A model generated the notes under the pieces. That model saw only the letters and a list, made by a program, of their open reading frames with translations. It was not told the origin of the DNA and ran no database searches. A program made the position numbers and the translations under genes. A DNA stretch of 64,000 nucleotides from Paragyromitra xinjiangensis (taxonomy: Eukaryota > Ascomycota > Pezizomycetes > Pezizales > Discinaceae): positions 1,984,001 to 2,048,000 of the forward strand of contig JBCAMK010000008.1 in NCBI GenBank assembly GCA_038503065.1. Direction: 5' to 3'. This document shows, piece after piece, positions 1 through 12,205 of the stretch (its first letter is position 1; every line of letters starts with the position of its first letter).

Positions 1-3000
1 CTTTGCTCTTTTTGACAGCTCTGACACCGGGGATAGAAACTTTGTTGTGGGTTCTCTCTCCACTATTCGCGATCCACTCTTGTTGGGCAGCTCTGTGGGG
101 CTGTTGGGTGAGCTGAAGCTATACCTCCTACACCACCCAGAGCTATTTAGAGTTGACCGAAGACGCTGTACCGACCGTTACACCAAACCGTAACCCCCCA
201 GAACGATCTTACAATCCATGTCTGTCTCACCAATTCAAACGAAGCCCGGGGGAAAAAGAAAACCTCGATATCAGATCGTTTAGCCTAAGGCCAAGCTTCA
301 TATCTCCCGGATCATCTCACGACAGCTCCTTCCAAGCCCTCAATATGCACACAAAGATTCCAATTCTTGAGGATCTGTCACAAAACCCAGGGCTCTGACA
401 ATTAACCAAGCGCCAAGCTGATTCTCAGAAAAGAATATGTTTTGGTGGTGACTTCATATCGTCTCAAGGATGTCGCTACGTCTACATGCTACGGGTAAAC
501 TGGAATCGATACGATACATGTCTGGTCAAAAACTTCGGCAACAAGGCTCCGAAGCCCCAAGGAGAACTATCTAGCCCTAACCCTCCCTTCTAGAAGATTC
601 CTTGTCCAATAGAGTCTCGGTCTTTTGGGAACATATAGACGAATACGGTTTCTGGTAATGGGGTTCTGATTACTATGGTGGATGTCGCCATTTGGAGACG
701 TTCGGACTGTGTGGATATCGAAACTCCCTGAAACTGCTCAGGAAGTAATACATAGCTTTTTCCATTTTTTGTTCCAGAATCAGCTTGAAGACAATCAGCT
801 CGAGACTGCCTTGCGATGCTTTCGGCGAGTGATCGTCTGTGATTACGGCTAACGGCATCTTGGATGGAAAGCTTACTTATGCTAGCTAATTGCTTACAGT
901 GGGTTATAGGGCCTCGGCCGTGGGGCTTTAAGACTAGATTACGAAAATTATCCTGCGGGACAGCTAGTATCACTGGAGGCGACTCGAGACCCCCTTCATT
1001 GCATTGGGGTTTGTTTGATACACATAATATGTACTGATATCCGAAAGCTTTGGTATTTAGTTCTTGATTTTACATGTTCTTTCAGCTGTCTAAGTTTCGA
1101 TATCAACTCTGAAGCTACACAGAATACGACATGATGGCTATTCTTTAGCGAATAATTAGGGAGCTCATTATCTTCCCCCACCCCTCATCCATAGCTGTTC
1201 CATGTTCTGTATCCCATCCACAGCACCTACACGTCAATGCACTCAAAACCTCCTCAATAATTGAATGCCCCACATTCAAGTATCCCCCTCTGGTCGATCA
1301 ACGTAGAAACAGCATACATCCATCCTAGTGAAGCAATTGATAACCTAAGCACATGTCCCATTTGCTGTGATATAACCAATATTTGTATTGCCTGGTATTT
1401 CTACGATTAGAAACCTCATTACGCCTAGCAAGAACCTACAGCCTTTGAAGAGCCCAGATTATTCTCCGAGTAGGGTAACTCACAACCTCCCAGATCCAAA
1501 TCACCCATGACCAAGTCGCTTAACATTGGCATTCAAATTTCTTCAAAACCCGTCATTTGTCAACCTGACTACTGTTATTCCAGAATTTCTGGCACAATCA
1601 GGTATTGAGCAGAAATGCCCTGGGTTGCGACCATAGGCCCACGAGAGATGAATATTGTTCCACGTATAGTACCTAATAGGAGCATTCCAAAATCTGCTTA
1701 GGAGTAGTTTTTCTGGTCAAACCGCGTTATCCCCAGTCGTGCACAGTAGCGTTTTATAGCCCCGCTGTTTTGTAGCCTACCAACCACTATCGAGAGGATA
1801 CACGGCTTGTGAATATATTGGTCATTTCCGCGTGTATTTTCTAAAAGACGAATTAGCCTACAGGAGCTCGAGTGAAATAAGGATTGCAGTACTGTATCTC
1901 TTACCTCAGGCACTGTTGATTTAATGACGGTGGATTTCAATATAAGCTCTAACATAAGCCTAAGTAAGGGGCGGTAATACTTCTTTGATTAGGTCGTTTT
2001 CCATGAACTTTTTGAATCAACGGTCTCGAATCCATGGGATGGGTTCTTCGCGGTATAGTTTAGTTGTCCCCGGGCCTAGAATATTTTGGATAGAAGCGAT
2101 TATATGCGTCACGGAAGGGCCAGATAATAATGTATCTGGAATCTGTTATCTGGTACGATAACCATAGTTCAACGGGTTTAACGCGGAATGTATATGAGCT
2201 GGGACGTTCGCAGACTTGTCTAAGCCCACCAAATTTAAGTCGAATCGAACGACAACTTCGTCATGATTTCCTCCAGAACGAGGTATCCGGTAAATATTGA
2301 CGGCAGTAAACCTCATTGATAATGGATGATTTGGAAGATGGAATGGATTGATCCTCCCATGGTGACGGTCAACATAAGCTTCAGCCTGCATCATCTGCAC
2401 ACGCGATCCAGCCATCATGGTTGGTAGGATTTCCAAAAAAATAAAGGACAAACAGGTAGCGTAGGTTTGAAGCTGTTACTGAATATTTAAAGATAGCATA
2501 AGCTTTGATAGTGTTGGCACAGGTACACCAGCAAGCCACGGCTTCTCTAGTCAAGTGTTGACGTTCGCTAATTGTCCTGGGAGATATTTCCAGTACCGTA
2601 GCCTTTATGACATGAAGTGAGTGCCGGTAAATTCGGTAACTTATAGATCTTAATAAGCTTCCTTGATGCAGATGATCCCAATAGCGTTCAACTCGACGCT
2701 GGTTTTTGCTGTTCCACTATTCCAATATTTACGCGACGGTTTCGAGTTCTTTCTGACTGACTAAATTTTCAATGTAATTCTCTAGTTCTAGCGTTTGAGC
2801 TGTTGCCGGGTTTGTCGCTATGGAAATAATCCAGACATCTCCCCCAGTCGAGATAGTACATGAGACAGCGAAGATCCGAGATTAGTCTCCGCCGATTGAG
2901 AGATAGTAGTATTTCGACATCTAGGAATTCCAGTCTAGATACTTTGAACTGAAAAGGCATCTGGTATACCAGAGTCCAAACCAGCGGTGAAACACAATTG

Positions 3001-4055
3001 GGGGTGTCGGTCCCAAATCCACGAGGATAAAACCAAATTAATGGCATCGGGATGAGTGCGTTGAAAATTTTTCGGCACCGTAGCCATCTCTAGTGATAGA
3101 TGGCCCAAAGCAATGTTAAAGGTCTGCCACCTCAGCTCTATCGGTGATTGTGCTATAATGAGCGCTTGGATCTAGTCTTCGAGCCGTTGAAATGCCTAGA
3201 ACTGGCGGATGAGACGGCTCCTTCGATTAGTTATCGAATGGTTCTTTGAGAACAAAACTGTCTCTAATATACCTCAGACAAGTTTTGGATAGCTTAGTAA
3301 GTTGGATGAAGGTAGTGGTTTTCAGACTTCTGGTCAGAGTTATGTTGAGACTTGAAACCCCTGGTGTTAAAACCGCGATAGTACTGTATAATGAGTTCGT
3401 CTGTTGCAATACTTTAATTAGGTGAATATTCCAATGTCCGAAAGACGTCCCACGATCTTGGATTGACAGTCGGGATAGCATGTCTCCCTTGTGATAAAGT
3501 TTCTAGAGAGGAATAGATTTTTTTGCCTTTAGTAGTATATTGCTAGGATAGAATCTTTTACGAGGAAACAAGCAAATATGTTAATGCTGATGAACTAAAC
3601 GGTAGATGAATTAGTAGGCTTTCATCAGAAAATGAAGGAAAAGGAGCGGAATACGTCTTTGAATCGTTTGTTTGATGATTAAATTTCCTTGTTGTTTTTG
3701 TAAAATAATTCTTCAACGTCAAGGTTTGTCTCTACTCGAGGGAGACAGGAGGAGCGACAAATAATAGCTTTGAGATACATTGTACCATGGCCAATGAAAA
3801 CCAGCGGAAATTTAGGTTATGATTTCGGCGTTGGAAGGTTAATAAAGGGATGTAGTAACAGGCCCTTTGATAACCGCTGCGGTGAAGATAAATAAAAGAT
3901 GTAGACAAATCAAGTAATGACTTTGATGAAAGTAACGGAGATGAATTCGGTGATGATGAACGTTGTGGATGTTGTGTAGAAGACTGAAGAGAAGACCGAT
4001 AGAAGGGAAGGCAAGAGACAAGGAAATGATCAGATCCACCGTTGCCAAGAGATAT
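1..4055. other. gene-free stretch
   Basis: No supported gene. The longest open frames are under 130 codons and show no recognisable motif, signal peptide or splice-joined partner. The only notable item is a telomere-like CCCTAACCC at 575-583. It may hold non-coding DNA or decayed repeats. Confidence 0.5.
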
Positions 4056-4070
4056 TATAAACCCTAACCC
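4056..4070 (+). promoter_or_regulatory. TATA box fused to a telomere-like (CCCTAACCC) box
   Basis: TATAAA at 4056-4061 runs directly into CCCTAACCC at 4062-4070, about 60-70 bp upstream of the hydrolase ATG at 4127. TTAGGG-type boxes bind Tbf1/TRF-like factors in fungi; a role here is inference. Confidence 0.45.
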
Positions 4071-4126
4071 TCCCAACAAACAACTCAGCTCTCCCGCCTG
4101 CGGCCTTCTTCCCCCTCACCAGTACC

Positions 4127-5309
4127 ATGTCCGCCACCCTCCCCCTCCTAAAATGTCCCTTCCACCAAGCCGTCATAGGCACTACCATCGCCGCCGCCTC
4201 AGGCCTCTACCTCATGTTGCGCTCTCCAGCCGCCGCTCTCCCCAACAGTATCTCGTCGCCGCGAGTCGACCTGGAGTCCATGACCGAGGATGAAATCTCA
4301 AGGCTGCCATACCCACCGGATCTGTACCCCGGCGGGCGCTGGGTAGATACACCGTATGGTGTCATCCGCGTATATGAGTTTGGCCCCGAAGACGGGAAAA
4401 AGGTTATATTCCTACACGGTATTGGAACACCGAGCTGCGCTGCCAGAGACCTAGTATGGGAGCTCGTAGAGGCACGAGGCTGTCGGGTTATTATCTTCGG
4501 TAGGTACCATATTCTACGAGCTTAGAAGAAGAGAGATGCTAAAGCTACTAGACCTCTACGGCCGCGGCTATAGCGACTCTCCGCTATTAACACCTCATGA
4601 TACACGTTTATTCTGCTCGCAGATTCTGTTCGCTACTACGTCCTCTCCGCTACACTGGAGCCGCTTCTCCCTCATTGGTAACTCGTTCGGCGGTGGTATC
4701 GCAGTTGCTTTTGCTGCGCTGTTCCCGCAGATGCTTACGGATTTGGTCTTGCTTGCGCCGTCTGGGATCTTGAAGTCTGCGCGTCTTAGTGTGTTTTCGA
4801 AGCTAGCGATCGCGGGGTGGGTGCCGACTTCGGTGGCGGAGTTTATGGCGAGACGAAGGACTCATAAGAAACCGAGCCCGGAGGTGCTTGCAGCGGGGTT
4901 GACGAGGGCTGATCCGAAGGATAGGAGGACGGTGGTGGATGTAGAGGGTGTGTTGAAGTGGCAGTCGGAGAGACATCTAGGTTCGTTGCAGAGCTTCTTG
5001 TTGAGTTTTAGGGCGGGCCCGTTGTTTGATCGGGAGGCGGAGTGGGCGTTAGTTGGGAGGAAGTGGAAGGAGGAAGGGAAGAAGGCGTTGGTTGTGATTG
5101 GGGATAAGGATGATGTGGTTGATCCGGAGCTGTTGCCGGAGATGCTGGAGTTGTTGAGAGGGGGGGATAAAGAGAAGGGAGAGGAGAGGGTGGTGGGGAG
5201 ATTGTTGGAGGGGATTGGCCACGACTTTGTGGTCAGGAAGGGGAGAGAGGTGGCGAGGGATATTATAGAATTCTGGAAGGGGGAAGGGGAGGGGTGGACG
5301 GATGTTTGA
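4127..5309 (+). CDS. alpha/beta hydrolase with N-terminal membrane anchor
   Basis: Two exons, 4127-4499 and 4552-5309, encode 376 aa. The 52-bp intron starts GTAGGT and ends CTACTAG; splicing joins ...VIIF to DLYGRGYSDSP in frame. The fold's landmarks are clear: HGIG near residues 97-100 (oxyanion side), nucleophile elbow G-N-S-F-G-G with Ser169, acidic residue in the GDKDDVVD segment (309-314), and catalytic His348 in GIGHDF. A hydrophobic stretch at about 14-31 suggests a signal anchor or mitochondrial/ER membrane association. The D-L-Y-G-R-G-Y-S-D-S motif is common in fungal hydrolases of this fold. The substrate cannot be deduced. The second half of the gene is strongly purine-skewed on the coding strand, which makes a long shadow frame on the other strand. 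Confidence 0.9.
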
Positions 5310-6475
5310 GTGAGATCCTGTGATGCGAGAAGGATTTCACGAATATGATCAGAATATGGGTATGGTATAAATGGCTTTTTATCTTGATTTAGTTTCGTTT
5401 TCAGAGATACCATACACGAGATATGGATTACTATCAGTCGGTGGTTGGGCATGTAGCGGAGTTTCTTTTACTAGATTTCTATCCTTTAAGTTAAATCTAC
5501 AGCGTTATTCGGGGGATTATACCCAGTTGACGATCATTCCTGGTAACGATTTTCGGATTGACAAGGATCTCCAGAGATCCGTCTGTCTCTCGGAAGCAGG
5601 ATATCACTGGCTATGCATGTCTGGGTAGATACATAGACTTAATGTGCGTTTATGTGCTCTCGATAATCCTCCTGAGCACAGAGTATTCGACCCAATAAGA
5701 GGATTCCCTCCCTGGTTTCAACGGACCCACTGCCAATAACGGGCACTATTTCCTCCCCGCAGAAGTCCCCAATCCCGCAATCCAAATGTTGACATGCCAA
5801 GCCAGACCCTTGATAAGGCATAACCTATAATATATTACTATAAGTTACAGATATTCTTTCCACGTGCAGCAGTCGCGTTCGTTGAGCCTCGGTCGTTGGG
5901 ATTTTTCTCTCCCTTTACAGATTCATTGGTTCTACCGCGGTCTAGCATTCGGCCGCAGATTTGCCCGAGTCAGGTTCGAATTCACGCAACTCTCTCAACT
6001 ACCTATTATCTCCCTCGTGGCTCGGGAGCCCTTGAATCCGGTACCGGCACTGCTATTGTAGATACAGAAGCCAGGTGAGTGGACTGACTGTCGTGTATTG
6101 ACACTTCGGGGGCAGCCAGTTATTTAGAAACACCAATCACTACTGTGGATCCCAGGTGAATAATAAATAATAATAATTGTCTGTATCTGAATAACCTCGG
6201 CTGCATCACCGATTAAAGATATCTCCGCTGTCCTAGAACTAGAGGAGAGTGAAGGAGGACTTGTCCACTTGCTACATATCACCTATTGAAATACGGGATT
6301 CTACTCCTGATAGGACGGATTGAGGTTCAGATTCATTCACTCTACATAAACTCGTCCATTCGTCGACATTAATTGTTTCCCTTCACCTCCTTTCGTTCCC
6401 TAGCTATCTCACCACCTCACCACCTCACCAACTCACCCTCAACCTCACACTCTCACTACCACCACACAACACACA
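5310..6475. other. intergenic region upstream of the acyl-CoA synthetase
   Basis: No gene seen. It holds two CCTCGG hexamers, a short A/T repeat at about 6159-6180, and a CACCTCAC-rich pyrimidine tract at about 6411-6440 just before the next start codon. Confidence 0.5.
5887..6200 (+). promoter_or_regulatory. pair of CCTCGG (FarA/FarB-type) motifs
   Basis: CCTCGG occurs at 5887-5892 and 6195-6200, about 590 and 280 bp upstream of the Fat1-like start. This hexamer is the core recognised by the fatty-acid-responsive regulators FarA/FarB (Aspergillus) and CTF1 (Fusarium). Two copies in front of a fatty-acid activation gene fit fatty-acid induction, but a hexamer pair can also occur by chance. 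Confidence 0.3.
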
Positions 6476-8545
6476 ATGGCTCTCCCCGCCTCCCTCCTCA
6501 AGGCTGCCATGGCTGCCTTCCCCCTCCTCTCCTACCTCGACGCAAAATTCATGATCCGCGACGACATGGCCATAATCAGCTCCTACATCTGCTCCCAAAT
6601 CGACCAACGCATCTACGAGCGACGCGACCGACTCTCCCCGTTCTACCTCCTCGAAGAAACCGCACTATCTCCAAAACCTGAAGTTGCGAACCGACTCTTC
6701 CTCGTCTACGAGGGTCGTCAATGGACCTACAAGGAGAGCCACGAAATGGTGTGTCGATACGCGACGTGGCTGAAGGAGCGCCACGCTGTCAAGAAGGGCG
6801 AGATTGTCGCTTTGGACTTTATGAATAAACCTGCTTTGGTGTGGATATGGCTTGGGTTGTGGGCTATTGGCGCGAGGCCTGCTATGCTGAATTATAATCT
6901 GACTGGGGAGAGGTTGGTACACTGTGTTAAGACGAGTACGGCGCGGTTGGTCTTGGTGGATGGGGAAGTAAGGGATGTGATAGAGGGGGAAGCAGGACTA
7001 GTGACGAGGAGAGCACTGGAGACGGAGGGCGGCGGGAGGGAAGTTGTGATCTTCGACGAAGCTACAGAGCGAGTAGTAGAAACCTGGAGATCTGTCCGGC
7101 CAGACGATGAAGAACGAGGGGGCGTGAAGCTACCGGATATGGCCATGCTCATCTATACCAGGTTTGCCCTCCCCCCCAGAAACCTGGTCGAACCCTACTA
7201 ACAAACCCAGTGGCACAACCGGAATGCCGAAAGCCGCCATCATCTCCTTCCAGAAGCTCCACTTCGGCGCCTCTTTCTGCTACCGCTACATCGGCCTCCT
7301 CCCTACAGACTGCTTCTACACTTGCATGCCGCTGTACCACTCCTCCGCTGCAATCATGGGCCTAACCCAAGTCCTCACAGCCCGCTGCACCCTCTCCATC
7401 GGCCACAAGTTCTCCACTCGTACCTTCTGGCGCGACGTCCGCGCCAGCAACGCAACTATAATCCAATACGTTGGAGAAACCTGCCGATACCTCCTCGCCG
7501 CCCCACCGGACCCTGAAGACCGTAACCACAAGGTGCGTATGGCTTTCGGTAATGGGCTACGTCCAGATGTATGGTCGGCGTTTAAAGACCGGTTTGGGAT
7601 CAACACGGTGACGGAGTTCTATGCGAGCACAGAGGGGTCTTCGGGGAGCTGGAACCGTCAGAAAGGGACCTGGGGTATGGGTGCGGTTGGGAGAAGCGGT
7701 GGTCTATTAAGGTTGTTACTAGGTGGGGGTGTGAAGATTGCAAAAATGGACGAGGAGTCGGAAGACTTGTTGAAAGGTCCAGATGGATTCGCGATTGAGT
7801 GTGGGTGGATGGAAGCTGGTGAGGTGTTATGGAAATTAGATCCTGATGATATCCCGAAGAAGTTTCAGGGGTATTGGAAGAATGATAAAGCGACGGATGA
7901 TAAGATTATCCGGTATGTCCACTTCCCCCCTTCCCGGCATTTCCCCGGGATTGAGATGGACGGCAGATACTAACAGCCCCCAGGGACGTTTTCAAGAAAG
8001 GTGACGCTTGGTTCCGTACCGGGGACCTCCAACGCACCTCCCCTGAGGGCTTTTGGTACTTCGTCGACCGCATCGGTGACACATTCCGGTGGAAATCCGA
8101 AAACGTCTCGACGGCCGAAGTAGCCGAAGTCCTCGGCGCCCACCCATCTATCATTGAAGCCAACGTATACGGCGTTTCTTTACCCAACCACGACGGACGC
8201 GCCGGGTGCGCATGTGTTGTTGTCTCTGGCTCTCCCAACTCTGACGCTGGGTTGTTTCTGGATGCGCCGGAGTCTGTGCAGGTGAGTGTTATGAAGGAGC
8301 TTGGTGGATATGTGGAGAAGCAACTGCCGAAGTATGCGAGACCGATCTTTTTGAGGGTTGTGAGGGCTATGGAGATCACGGGGAGTAATAAACATGTGAA
8401 GCATGAGCTGAGGGCTGAGGGGGTGGATCCGGGGGTGGTGGAGGAGGGAAGGGAGGATAGAGTGTGGTGGTTGAAGGAGGGGAGGTATGTGAGGTTTGGG
8501 AAAAAGGATTGGGAAGAGTTGGTTAGGGGGAGTGTTAGGTTGTAG
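6476..8545 (+). CDS. Fat1-like very-long-chain acyl-CoA synthetase / fatty acid transporter
   Basis: Three exons, 6476-7161, 7211-7912 and 7984-8545, encode 649 aa, normal for fungal Fat1/FATP. The first splice rebuilds the AMP-binding signature YTSGTTGMPKAA at about residues 227-238. FYASTEG lies near 364-370, the TGDL block sits after the second splice, and the FATP/VLACS signature DTFRWKSENVST lies near 493-504. The C-terminus ends in a K-D-W-x-x-L-V-x-G-x-x-x-L tail typical of the family. The family activates long and very long fatty acids with ATP and CoA and couples uptake to activation, at ER, peroxisome, lipid droplet or plasma membrane. Both introns are short, and TACTAAC is visible before the second acceptor. 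Peroxisomal versus plasma-membrane paralogue cannot be decided here. Confidence 0.93.
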
Positions 8546-11301
8546 GTTGGATGAAGATATTGTATCATAACGTGGGTGAACGTATATATTATAGGATGGG
8601 AGTTCTTTTGTGAATGTCGTGGCGGTGTTAGGTATTGTTAGGTCCTTTGATATTTACAAATATACGATACATCTAGATGATCTTTGGTCTTGAGGATTAT
8701 GTTAAGGAGTGTGACGTAGTTATCTGGTTAGCACAGCTCTCTCGGCGATATGTCAGTCTTTGGGCCAGCCTCAGACGAACATCCTCTATACACAGCTCCT
8801 GATAAAAAGCCTATCCACAAGTCTTTCCCCCACCAACCAACTAAACGGCTACCAAGGGACGAAAGGACCAGCCTTAGATTTACATTTCAACAGCTTATAC
8901 TTGCTAAAACGAAGGTACAGGTACCGAGCTTTTGCCTGGTTGCAATGAGTGATACCCTATGAATTAGCTTGTCAGATTTTTCACTAAGCACATTCAATCA
9001 CCTACATGTGAGTTATGGCCCTCAAATAACTTATCTATCTCGTAATCTAAACACAAATTAGCGCCCCTTATAAACATGGGCTGGGAATACCAGGGTTAGG
9101 GTTTTGGCTTAGAGAAATTCACTGGATATTCTATTAGAAAAGGAGCTAGGCCTGGGTGTTGCTAATTAACTTAAACCAAATCGATATCGAAATAATATCG
9201 GGCGGCTGGAAAATTTCATCATTATGGAGGTCTACTCGAGCAGTGGCCAAGAAGAGTCGTCTTGATTAACGTTCACCTCAACCTCAACCTCAACCTTTTC
9301 CGACAACCCCGTGACAGTGCCCATCGCAGAAATTCACCCCTCATCCGAAAGGAGAATCTTCTGCAGCCCGTGGATCAAAAACTATTCCTCGTAAACAGTC
9401 ACTCCCCATTCGGACAACCGTTTATGAGATTGAGTACTGAATCTCATCATCAAATACAGCGGTCTCGGATCATTATGAGTCTGGGGATAGTGGATTCACA
9501 AACGTTGACCGAAAGGAGAGCATTCTCTTGCTTGGCGGGCATACCATTGGTACTTCTATAGATAGCGATGATATTGATAGCAGTCTGCTGGGGATAAGGG
9601 AAGAAGGCACAGGCTCGCTTTGGATCAAGGATGTAAGTCACCTCTTTTGTGTCATTCTATACACGCCAATTATGTGTGAAAAGCCACCTAACCTTGAAAG
9701 AGGAGATAAAATTCGGCTTATTTCGAGTAGACCAGGTTAAAGAGGTGGAGTATCCACACAAGCATGAGTTTCCCAGCCATCTAAGCACCAGATCGGCATC
9801 GGCATCGTCGCCAGCCCAACAAACAAGTTATACGAACTCAATAGCCACAACCTCGTATACCAACAGCGAAGACCTCCTCGAGTTAATACATCCAAACTTT
9901 AGAGATGTATCTCTACATAACTTCCAATTCTGTTGTTATAGCCGAGGGTACGCGAATGCGTATACTCCCGGCTGATTACGAGCGACGGCTTCAAATCCCG
10001 GTAGGTACTATAATCTCATTACGTTTAATCATCACCCCTAAGGAGAGTTATAACATCCGAGCTCTTGATGGGAGAGTGGATTAAAGACTAAAAAGCGGTG
10101 TGGTGAGAAGGTGACATTCATCGATTCTCACTCGAATCATACCGTCAACATTGGGGAGAACATAGGGCTCGCTTTGGAGCCTGTAGATGTTTCTCGCGAG
10201 TTGCTTTCTGAATGCTCACAACTTCTCATGCCAATTAGTCCCATTCACCCTCTGCAGATAGCCTCGAACATAGCGATAAAGACCCAATTGCAAACGCGCC
10301 ACCCCATTCCTAGACCTTCCCCGAAACTTCTAGCGAGCCTCCCAAGGCTTCCCGGGATGCCACCCAGGCAGCACAAAGCGGGAAACGTGCCCAGCGAAAA
10401 TCGTTAGATACGCCAGCAGGCTTTTTTTACGATGAGTATCTGTCTCTAGCCCATCATTAGCATTCGAGGTGACTGACAGAAAACGATATGATGTCAAATG
10501 CCAAGTATAAGATAGCCCTCCAAGCTCTTGGCATGGAGCGATCTAGCGCAAACTTTTTTCGTACCCCGCAACTATATGAATACATATTGGGAGACCCCGG
10601 GTACGAGACGCGGGACGGTCCTTAATTTCAAAGCCCAGGAAGGTAAAGCAAAGCTTGTGTGACGGAAGCTATTGAGGATAAACTCTAGCTCATTCGAAAA
10701 CAGGCACCATCGTCAAAGTTTATCAATTCCCTTAGTGATCAGCAAAATCAAGGAACATGTCCGTTGTATAGACGCCCGCTGAACAGATGAATCACAAACA
10801 GTGGGAAGTCAGGAAATCAGCGGTTATAAGTCGGGCAGTTTGCCATACTTGCTCTTCCCCCAACAGACGGGTGTTGGCCTCGGTATGACCCGAGAACGTT
10901 ATCCGGGAATAGACAACACATCTGGTATCACATCCGTGTAGGGTATCGCGGCTATCTCTCCAACATGCGCCCTTTTTCTGGTACCTAGATCTTATCCTTG
11001 CACAGGATCCTAAAGTATTCATAAATAGATGACTGTTACACGTGCGCACTCTCATAGCTTCTACACGCTCTAATTTTCATGGCGTAAAACTTTCTTATTT
11101 TTTTAAAAATCCAACTCAAGCCCACATGGGTATCTATGAATCCCCTTATCATAATCCTTCATAACAAAAAACAAATCCATCTTTCGATCTATTTTATACT
11201 CCCAAATGGAACTTAGCGCAAACGTAAAGAAAACAAATCACAGCTGCATCAGAACCAATCAGAGTACGAATGTCTCCACATAACGGTACCGATATATAGA
11301 A
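8546..11301. other. gene-free stretch
   Basis: No supported gene. It contains a telomere-like GGGTTAGGG at 9093-9101 and a (CCTCAA)3 run at about 9270-9290. Short open frames have no recognisable features. Confidence 0.5.
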
Positions 11302-12205
11302 CTAGCATGTGTTGAGCATGCTTGTAAGAGCAGTCTTCTCAGCGGATGTGACAGAGAGAGCCCAGACGTTCTTAACTTTAACCCACATACGTGCGTATGT
11401 GCAGTAGTACGAAGCTGTAAAAAAGTAAACAAGAAATTAGTACCCACTCGGTCAATCTTTTGATCGATACGACGACTTACTGAGAGGTGGCTTCCAGGCA
11501 TCAGGGGACTTATCGCCCTTGGCTTGATTAACGTTGTCGGTGACCTGTAAGAAATTAGCTTTTGGGCCACCGCAAAGGTCTAGGAGTAGGGACGTACAGC
11601 AATCAATTGAGGGTTAGTGAGGTCGTTGGCAAACGATTGGCGTTTAGCAGTAGTCTTTTGATTTTATCAGTAACCAGCCAAACTGTTTATCTGTGAAGAT
11701 TAAGAATTACCCATGCGTTTGCACCAGACTTCCAAGCATCAGAAAGCGGAACAACGTGGTCAATATCCTATCTAGTGTTAGCTAACACGTATCACGATAA
11801 TTAGAGAATTAATTTAGTGAACCTACAAGATCAGAAGCGGCCGTCCAAGTAGCACCATCGTAGGGACTGAACCACGTTCCACTAGTGGCAGAACAGTCGC
11901 TTGCTTGAACGACGTTAGTCCCGTCACGCTTCAGGACAACCTCACGAGTACTAGATCTAATGTCAACACCTAGGTGAAAACCTCAACCAACGATGATTAT
12001 GAACATACTTGCAGGAACCGCTCTGCGTGATCCAGTGCGGGAAAAGGTCACGGTCGTATCCTGTAGCATCGGTAGTCCTGACGGCCAAAGCGGCAAGCAT
12101 AGTCTTTGCAGAAGCTGCGGTGGGGATATTCGGTGGTGTCCTCTTCTCCAAAGCTGGAGCAGCAGCAACGACTGTGATGAAAAGTGCGAAAGCTGAGAAC
12201 TTCAT
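11302..12205 (-). CDS. secreted HNH nuclease (GmrSD-C / DUF1524-like)
   Basis: Six exons on the minus strand: 12205-12009, 11956-11827, 11767-11711, 11654-11598, 11544-11481 and 11414-11302, giving 205 aa. All five introns are 52-66 bp, and every junction restores the family consensus. The N-terminus MKFSAFALFITVVAAAPA is a signal peptide followed by a Kex2-like LEKR site. The mature part carries GYDRDLFPHW, a CK(S)STREVVLKRDG block, DIDHVVPLSDAW (His113 as the HNH general base), FANDL (Asn137), and N-x5-GDKSPDAWKPP. This is the bacterial/fungal secreted HNH fold that cleaves DNA or RNA with a divalent metal. A role in extracellular nucleic-acid scavenging or interaction with other organisms is inference. 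The start at 12205 was chosen because it begins the signal peptide; an upstream in-frame ATG at 12274 would spoil it. Confidence 0.9.

Noticed and set aside
4862..5452. 196-codon minus-strand open frame opposite the hydrolase
   Set aside because: Shadow of the purine-rich coding strand of exon 2 of the alpha/beta hydrolase; Ser/Pro-rich and without its own promoter or domain.
5920..5995. Possible tRNA because of a GGTTCGAATTC T-loop-like sequence
   Set aside because: No matching D-arm, anticodon stem or acceptor stem could be paired.
7906..8568. 220-codon minus-strand open frame opposite the acyl-CoA synthetase
   Set aside because: Antisense to a well-supported exon; no domain.
9930..10010. 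Possible tRNA near GGCTTCAAATCCCGG
   Set aside because: Only the T-arm-like string is present; no cloverleaf forms.
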